Below are positions 14,715-18,647 of a stretch of 18,647 nucleotides of DNA, in pieces. Source of the stretch: Deltaproteobacteria bacterium (GTDB lineage Bacteria; Desulfobacterota; Desulfarculia; Adiutricales; Adiutricaceae); assembly GCA_031278795.1 (NCBI GenBank), contig JAITJT010000025.1:1-18647 (forward strand), given 5' to 3'. The notes beneath the pieces were generated by a model. That model saw only the letters and a list, made by a program, of their open reading frames with translations. It did not search any database and was not told the origin of the DNA. How positions within the stretch are numbered: the stretch's first letter is position 1; every line of letters starts with the position of its first letter. The position numbers and the translations under genes are program-made.

Positions 14715-15331
14715 TGTTTAATGTGTATGGCCTCATAGAGAGCCGGTGTGGTTAATGAGACCCAAGAGGTCTTCATGGTAAAATGATGCCGGAAACAAGT
14801 ATCCGTTGGAACCGACACTAAAAATATACCAAAAATAGAGCTAATAGGCAATCTTTGAACCTCGTCAGCCGCCCATGTTTTTGCCCTTTAGAAATTTTGT
14901 AAGGGAAAGAGATAGTGAATGAGTTGTTAGCACATAGCCCTATGTCACAAATGGTATGACTATTGAAGTTTTTTTCAGGGCGCATATAGTTCACTTTCTT
15001 GTAAGGAACGCGTGTGATTAAGTCTTCAAGCTTTTATTAATAGTATGTAAATTCGAAAATTTAATAAATATGAATATGCAATTATATATTTAAACAGTTA
15101 ATTATATAGAGTTGGAAAGACACATAGTCGCTGCTTTGGAAAAGGGAGAATTTCTTTTTTAGCGCCCCATTATGTAGCCAAAATCAGAGATCAATGCCTC
15201 TAAATCCGCTGTAGAGGAAAATTTGATCTTTATTTTGTATCTTTGGTGTGTTAAATTAAATTTGCATAAAAATAAAATTTTCTTTAGGCAGGAAGAGTTT
15301 CTCCCCCAGCAATATTAAAATTTAAATAATA
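14715..15331. other. 617-nt AT-rich spacer upstream of the sirtuin gene
   Basis: This is the longest gene-free stretch in the window. I found no credible coding frame. It contains small dyads at 14932-14945 (ACATAG-CC-CTATGT) and the compound hairpin at 15187-15232 listed separately. The 50 nt before the sirtuin ATG are A/T-rich and lack a Shine-Dalgarno sequence. No promoter pair is convincing. Confidence 0.35.
15187..15232 (+). promoter_or_regulatory. Compound stem-loop upstream of the sirtuin gene
   Basis: Two nested perfect stems are visible. An outer AGATCAA (15189-15195) pairs with TTGATCT (15224-15230) and extends by two more pairs, one of them G-T. An inner CCTCTA (15198-15203) pairs with TAGAGG (15213-15218) around a 9-nt loop. 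A T-rich run (TTATTTTGTAT) follows on the plus strand. It could be a terminator of an upstream transcript or a structured leader element, about 100 nt before the sirtuin start. Confidence 0.4.
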
Positions 15332-16030
15332 ATGATTGTAATTCTTACAGGCGCAGGTATAAGCCAGGAGAGTGGCATCCCAACTTTCAGGGACTCTGGA
15401 GGCCTATGGGAAAATTATAATATTGAAGATGTCGCAACTCCCACAGGTTTTCGCAAAAATCCCCCACTAGTTCAGAAATTTTATAATCTGCGCCGTGCTG
15501 AACTCCTTTCGGGGAATATCCAGCCAAATCCTGCCCACCTGGCGCTCGCGAAGTTGGAAGATAAAGCAAAAGAGGAAGTATACCTGGTGACACAAAATGT
15601 AGACGATCTGCACGAGAGAGCCGGCTCCAAAAATGTTGTTCACATGCACGGAGAGCTCTTAAAGTCCAGATGCCAAAATTGTGGAAGTATCTTTATTCAA
15701 AAAGAGGATTTGTCTGTAGAGTCCATCTGCTCTGATTGCGGGGCTAAGGGCTCCTTAAGACCTCACGTTGTTTGGTTTGGAGAGATGCCGCTTTTTATGG
15801 ATGAGATTCATGACGCGCTCATGAGGGCGGATACTTTTATTGCCATCGGGACCTCTGGAGTGGTTTATCCTGCTGCTGGCTTTGTGCGGAGCACAAAAGC
15901 CAAGAGAAAGATTGAGATCAACCGCGAGAATTCTTCGGTTTCAGAGTTCTTTACAGAAAAACTGACTGGAAAGGCAAGTGAGGTAGTTGTCTCACTTGTT
16001 GACAGTCTTTTATCAACAAATCAAAGATAA
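15332..16030 (+). CDS. cobB: Class III sirtuin, NAD-dependent protein deacylase
   Basis: Sirtuins remove acyl groups from lysines, consuming NAD and releasing nicotinamide. The protein begins directly with the NAD-binding TGAGIS (6-11), followed by GIPTFRDSGGLW (15-26), TQNVDDLHERAG (87-98) and the catalytic His in HMHGEL (H106). Four zinc cysteines are at 114, 117, 133 and 136, and RPHVVWFGE lies at 143-151. Y51 and R54 in FYNLRR match the Tyr-x-x-Arg pair that in SIRT5/CobB-type enzymes binds succinyl- or malonyl-lysine, so desuccinylase activity is plausible. At 232 residues it is complete. The ATG has an in-frame stop just upstream and no Shine-Dalgarno, so initiation may be weak or leaderless. 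It is separated by 272 nt from the next gene. Confidence 0.94.
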   Translation: MIVILTGAGISQESGIPTFRDSGGLWENYNIEDVATPTGFRKNPPLVQKFYNLRRAELLSGNIQPNPAHLALAKLEDKAKEEVYLVTQNVDDLHERAGSKNVVHMHGELLKSRCQNCGSIFIQKEDLSVESICSDCGAKGSLRPHVVWFGEMPLFMDEIHDALMRADTFIAIGTSGVVYPAAGFVRSTKAKRKIEINRENSSVSEFFTEKLTGKASEVVVSLVDSLLSTNQR

Positions 16031-16036
16031 AATGCT

Positions 16037-16080
16037 TTTTTATGGAATCTTAATTTTTTTAGCAGTATAAACCATAAAAA
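16037..16080 (+). terminator. Weak terminator-like hairpin after the sirtuin gene
   Basis: TTTTTATGG (16037-16045) and CCATAAAAA (16072-16080) are perfect 9-nt complements with a 26-nt loop, starting 6 nt after the sirtuin stop. The stem has only two G-C pairs and no T-run after it, so its strength is doubtful. Confidence 0.25.
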
Positions 16081-16302
16081 TTGAGACAGAGTTTTTACAT
16101 TATATAGATTAGTGCTTGTGTTGAAATAAATTATTTTGTCGGCATTATTTACTACTTTTTTCCTGATTTTTGCTCGCCTTATTGATATAATTACCTTTCG
16201 TGATTCAAAGCCTAACTTTGCCTTTTAAAGAGAGCAAGTGTAGCGCTCAAGAATTTATGATCCTTTTTATTTTGATAGCTGAAAGACGTAAAAGACAAAG
16301 AC

Positions 16303-17484
16303 ATGAGATTTAGACGTAGTATAAAGATTTTGCCAGGCTTAAAGCTCAATATCGGCAAAACCGGGTTCAGTTCGCTTTCCATATTTAAACGGGGCGCCTC
16401 GCTAACCATGGGTTCAAAGGGTAGCTATTTAAACCTGGGGCTTCCGGGTACTGGCCTCAGCCATAGAATCAGGCTTGATAAACCAGGAAAAACGCGTGCC
16501 AAAAAAGAGAGCAAAGGCTCTTCCGAAAGTGAATCTATACTCAGTTGCCAAAATTCAGCAGGATATCAGAGTTATGTCAGTCCTGCGGCACTCCAACAGT
16601 CCTGGAACGCTCAGCCCGATACAGAAGTGGTTGAAGATGACTATGAACTGAAAAATTTCGCCTATAATGATGCTTTAAACCAGCACCACAAAATAAAATC
16701 TCCCCCTAGAAACCCAAAAGACGCGTATTTTACTTTTTTCTCTCCAGAACCTGCATACCCAATTATATCTTACACAATATGCTTGCTTTCGCTTTTAGCT
16801 TTTTTTTACCTTCTGATGTTTAAACAGAGCCTGCCTATGATCATTAGCACTGCTGTTGTATTTACAGCAGGGCTATATTTTGTTAGGAGAAGGCTTTCTA
16901 CCAGGAAAGATTGCAAGTTTGCCAATTTAAGGATGAACGAGCTTATAGGACACGCTCTTTCCGGCCATTTTACAGCCATGGAGGAGATTTTTGGCCAGAT
17001 TTTGCAACAGATGGATTGGGTGCTTGAGACGAGCGCTTCCTTTGAGATATCACGTGATGGCAAAAGCCTGGAAATCGATGTAAATCTTCCAGAAATCCAG
17101 GATCTCGAAAGAGAGCTCTCCGCCTCAACTGAGAAACATTTTGGGGTTAGGGTATTTCCTAAAAAACCATGGGCGCTTCAGCGTGACTACCAACTATTGG
17201 TGCATGCAATTGTTATCCGTCTTGCGGGAGAAGTATTCTATTACTTTCCGACCGTCAAAAACGTCGTCATATCAGGCTTTACAGACCGTTTGGACAAGAG
17301 AACAGGTCTTATGCGGGCGGATTACATAATCTCTGTTGATTTTGAACGCAGGCTCTGGGGTAAGATAAATCCAGCGTTGGCAGATCCTGTGGAATGTGTA
17401 GGTCTTTTCAACTCCAGACGAGATATTGATGGAGAGTCTAGTATGAAGGCAATAGAGCCTTTCGCAGACATAGGTAGCAGGTGA
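16303..17484 (+). CDS. DUF4236 membrane protein with unassigned C-terminal domain
   Basis: The first 56 residues are a clear DUF4236 domain: MRFRRSIKILPGLKLNIGKT, then the repeating beta pattern with GASLTMGSKGSYLNLGLPGTGLSHR. The function of this domain is unknown. A polar, disordered-looking linker follows (57-150). Two hydrophobic segments at about 152-173 and 177-194 are likely membrane helices forming a hairpin with an Arg-rich stop (RRRLSTRK), which would leave both ends in the cytoplasm. The C-terminal 190 residues look globular, with VKNVVISGFTDRLDKRTG and YIISVDFERRLW strands and a final AIEPF. I think this tail recurs in other DUF4236 proteins but cannot name it. The Shine-Dalgarno is poor. 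The gene ends 13 nt from the stop of the opposing radical SAM gene. Confidence 0.8.
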   Translation: MRFRRSIKILPGLKLNIGKTGFSSLSIFKRGASLTMGSKGSYLNLGLPGTGLSHRIRLDKPGKTRAKKESKGSSESESILSCQNSAGYQSYVSPAALQQSWNAQPDTEVVEDDYELKNFAYNDALNQHHKIKSPPRNPKDAYFTFFSPEPAYPIISYTICLLSLLAFFYLLMFKQSLPMIISTAVVFTAGLYFVRRRLSTRKDCKFANLRMNELIGHALSGHFTAMEEIFGQILQQMDWVLETSASFEISRDGKSLEIDVNLPEIQDLERELSASTEKHFGVRVFPKKPWALQRDYQLLVHAIVIRLAGEVFYYFPTVKNVVISGFTDRLDKRTGLMRADYIISVDFERRLWGKINPALADPVECVGLFNSRRDIDGESSMKAIEPFADIGSR

Positions 17485-17497
17485 TGGATCTTAATCT

Positions 17498-18647
17498 TTA
17501 AAGCGAGCTGTCAAACTCAAAACCCATGTTTGAAGTTGCATTTGAAATTTGTTTGAACCCCGCAGGTATTATATCGGTTGGGTAGTTGGCGCATATTTCA
17601 CAGTATCTGTGAATGCCATGTCTTTTGCATGAAATGCAAAGCTTGGATTGTTTCTTTTTGGCAATTATATCGGAAAGCGGCGTTTCGAGAAAATTTTCCG
17701 TTGTTTTATAGTTGTCCTGGTGGAAAAACTGAGAGCAATCCATTACACTCAGATCACATTTTATGTAAATTATTTTCTCTATCTGGCAAGGTTTATAAGC
17801 ATCGGCTAAAGCATCTGAAAGTGCTCTGTCTATATCAAAACCCAGTAATTCTGCATCTTCCTTAAGCTTATCTGGAAGGTATCCTGTTTCTTTGTAAACC
17901 AGTAATTCGTCAAGCGCGACAATTGATGCCCATGTAGTTAGAAATTCGAAACCTCTTGTTTCACAGAATTCACGGGCTTTTCTGAGATCGTCTCCAAGGT
18001 TGTCTTTATACAGATGATAAAATACCTGAACTTTAGTGTCAGAATTATATTTTTTTGTCAAGTCATAAAGATTATTTAAGTGTTCATATAGTACTGGAAA
18101 TTTTCCTCCAGTATGGGTAACTTCATAGCGTGGGCCAAACCCGCTCAAAGAGATACGAAACCAGCTAGGTTTTGCTTTAATTATAGGTTCTAAATCTACA
18201 TTAGCGTTGAGGTTTGAAGAGATGGACGGCAAAAGTCCTTTCTCATGTGCAATTGATATAATTTCTGGTAAATTTTTGTTTAATAGTGGTTCTCCCCACT
18301 GAAAAAGTTGAATGTTGACGGCATATGGATCTTCAGCTGTTATTTTATCAACTACCTTTTTAAATGTGCTTGGGGACATAAATTCAGCTTGCTTCTTGTT
18401 TGTAAGTCCCAATCCTTGTGGGCACATTATGCATCTGAGGTTGCAAATACTGCTTATGTCAACTGTGTACATATTCGGAGTAAGATTTGCGATACGGATT
18501 AAATCAGTGTTTTCAACAAACCCAAAAGATTCGCAAAATTCAATGATTCTGTCTACAGAATTTCCACATGAAACTATTATTGCCGGAGAGGTATATAACT
18601 TTTTTACTTCTTCAAGATGACTTGGAGAGTAAACAGTAAATTTTCCG
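17498..18647 (-). CDS. Radical SAM/SPASM protein, 5' end cut by the window edge
   Basis: The open frame continues to the right edge, so the ATG at 18472 is internal and not the true start: 58 further in-frame codons precede it. That N-terminal part (including SPAIIVSCGNSVDRIIEFCES) is an extra segment before the radical SAM core. The core begins with VDISSICNLRCIMCPQG, whose CxxxCxxC binds the SAM-cleaving 4Fe-4S cluster. QWGEPLLN supplies the GEP motif and SISSNLNANV follows the usual TNG position. The C-terminal 130 residues have a SPASM-like cysteine set (PCQIEKIIYIKCDLSVMDC, then LCISCKRHGIHRYCEIC), which would hold auxiliary Fe-S clusters. The substrate is unknown; related proteins modify peptides or sugars. 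No peptide precursor gene is visible next to it in the window. Confidence 0.88.
   Translation of the reverse strand, partial: GKFTVYSPSHLEEVKKLYTSPAIIVSCGNSVDRIIEFCESFGFVENTDLIRIANLTPNMYTVDISSICNLRCIMCPQGLGLTNKKQAEFMSPSTFKKVVDKITAEDPYAVNIQLFQWGEPLLNKNLPEIISIAHEKGLLPSISSNLNANVDLEPIIKAKPSWFRISLSGFGPRYEVTHTGGKFPVLYEHLNNLYDLTKKYNSDTKVQVFYHLYKDNLGDDLRKAREFCETRGFEFLTTWASIVALDELLVYKETGYLPDKLKEDAELLGFDIDRALSDALADAYKPCQIEKIIYIKCDLSVMDCSQFFHQDNYKTTENFLETPLSDIIAKKKQSKLCISCKRHGIHRYCEICANYPTDIIPAGFKQISNATSNMGFEFDSSL

Noticed and set aside
16212..16409. 65-codon frame antisense to the start of the DUF4236 gene
   Set aside because: It shadows a well-supported DUF4236 N-terminus and has no motif.
1..18647. 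CRISPR arrays, tRNA or rRNA genes, insertion sequences, attachment sites
   Set aside because: No regularly spaced repeats, cloverleaf-like segments, transposase motifs or terminal inverted repeats were seen on reading the window.

Overview
The window looks like a chromosomal segment of a Gram-negative anaerobe, most likely a deltaproteobacterium (Desulfobacterota). The pointers are a DUF3786 protein, a menaquinone-type MenG methyltransferase, a thymidylate kinase with the EPT / DREWD-type active-site region, exported proteins with Sec signals, a GspE/PilB secretion ATPase and a CheW. This is inference from family habits, not proof. About 78% of the window codes for protein. Several long, AT-rich spacers contrast with the more GC-balanced genes, which could point to a host-associated or slowly eroding genome. 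I see no rRNA, tRNA, IS element, phage gene or CRISPR array.

Layout, left to right. (1) 1-707, minus: the start of a prephenate dehydrogenase (tyrA), cut by the left edge. (2) 998-1669, plus: a DUF3786 protein that meets maf head-on with a 3-nt gap. (3) 1673-3799, minus: tmk-tatD-maf, a likely housekeeping operon for dTMP phosphorylation, TatD hydrolase and nucleotide-pool cleaning, preceded by a terminator at about 3868-3914. (4) 3936-5331, minus: an exported beta-carbonic anhydrase followed 34 nt later by an exported protein of unknown function. (5) 5857-7524, minus: recN. (6) 7709-9529, minus: a lone GspE/PilB ATPase. (7) 9931-10788, plus: an inositol-monophosphatase-like protein that has lost most metal ligands. 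(8) 11060-11584, minus: a lone cheW. (9) 12093-12641, minus: an AhpC-type peroxiredoxin with a strong sigma70-like promoter and a perfect palindrome in its leader. (10) 12858-13601, minus: menG/ubiE. (11) 14076-14714, minus: a HAD phosphatase. (12) 15332-16030, plus: a class III sirtuin. (13) 16303-17484, plus: a DUF4236 membrane protein. (14) 17498-18647, minus: a radical SAM/SPASM protein, cut by the right edge.

Most of the window is ordinary metabolism, repair and redox defence. The points most worth a second look are the catalytically degraded IMPase homologue, the exported carbonic anhydrase with its unknown exported partner, the dyads upstream of the peroxiredoxin, a compound hairpin upstream of the sirtuin, and the DUF4236 protein with a membrane hairpin and an unassigned C-terminal domain. 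I did not find a convincing multi-gene novel system; each candidate is a single gene or pair.
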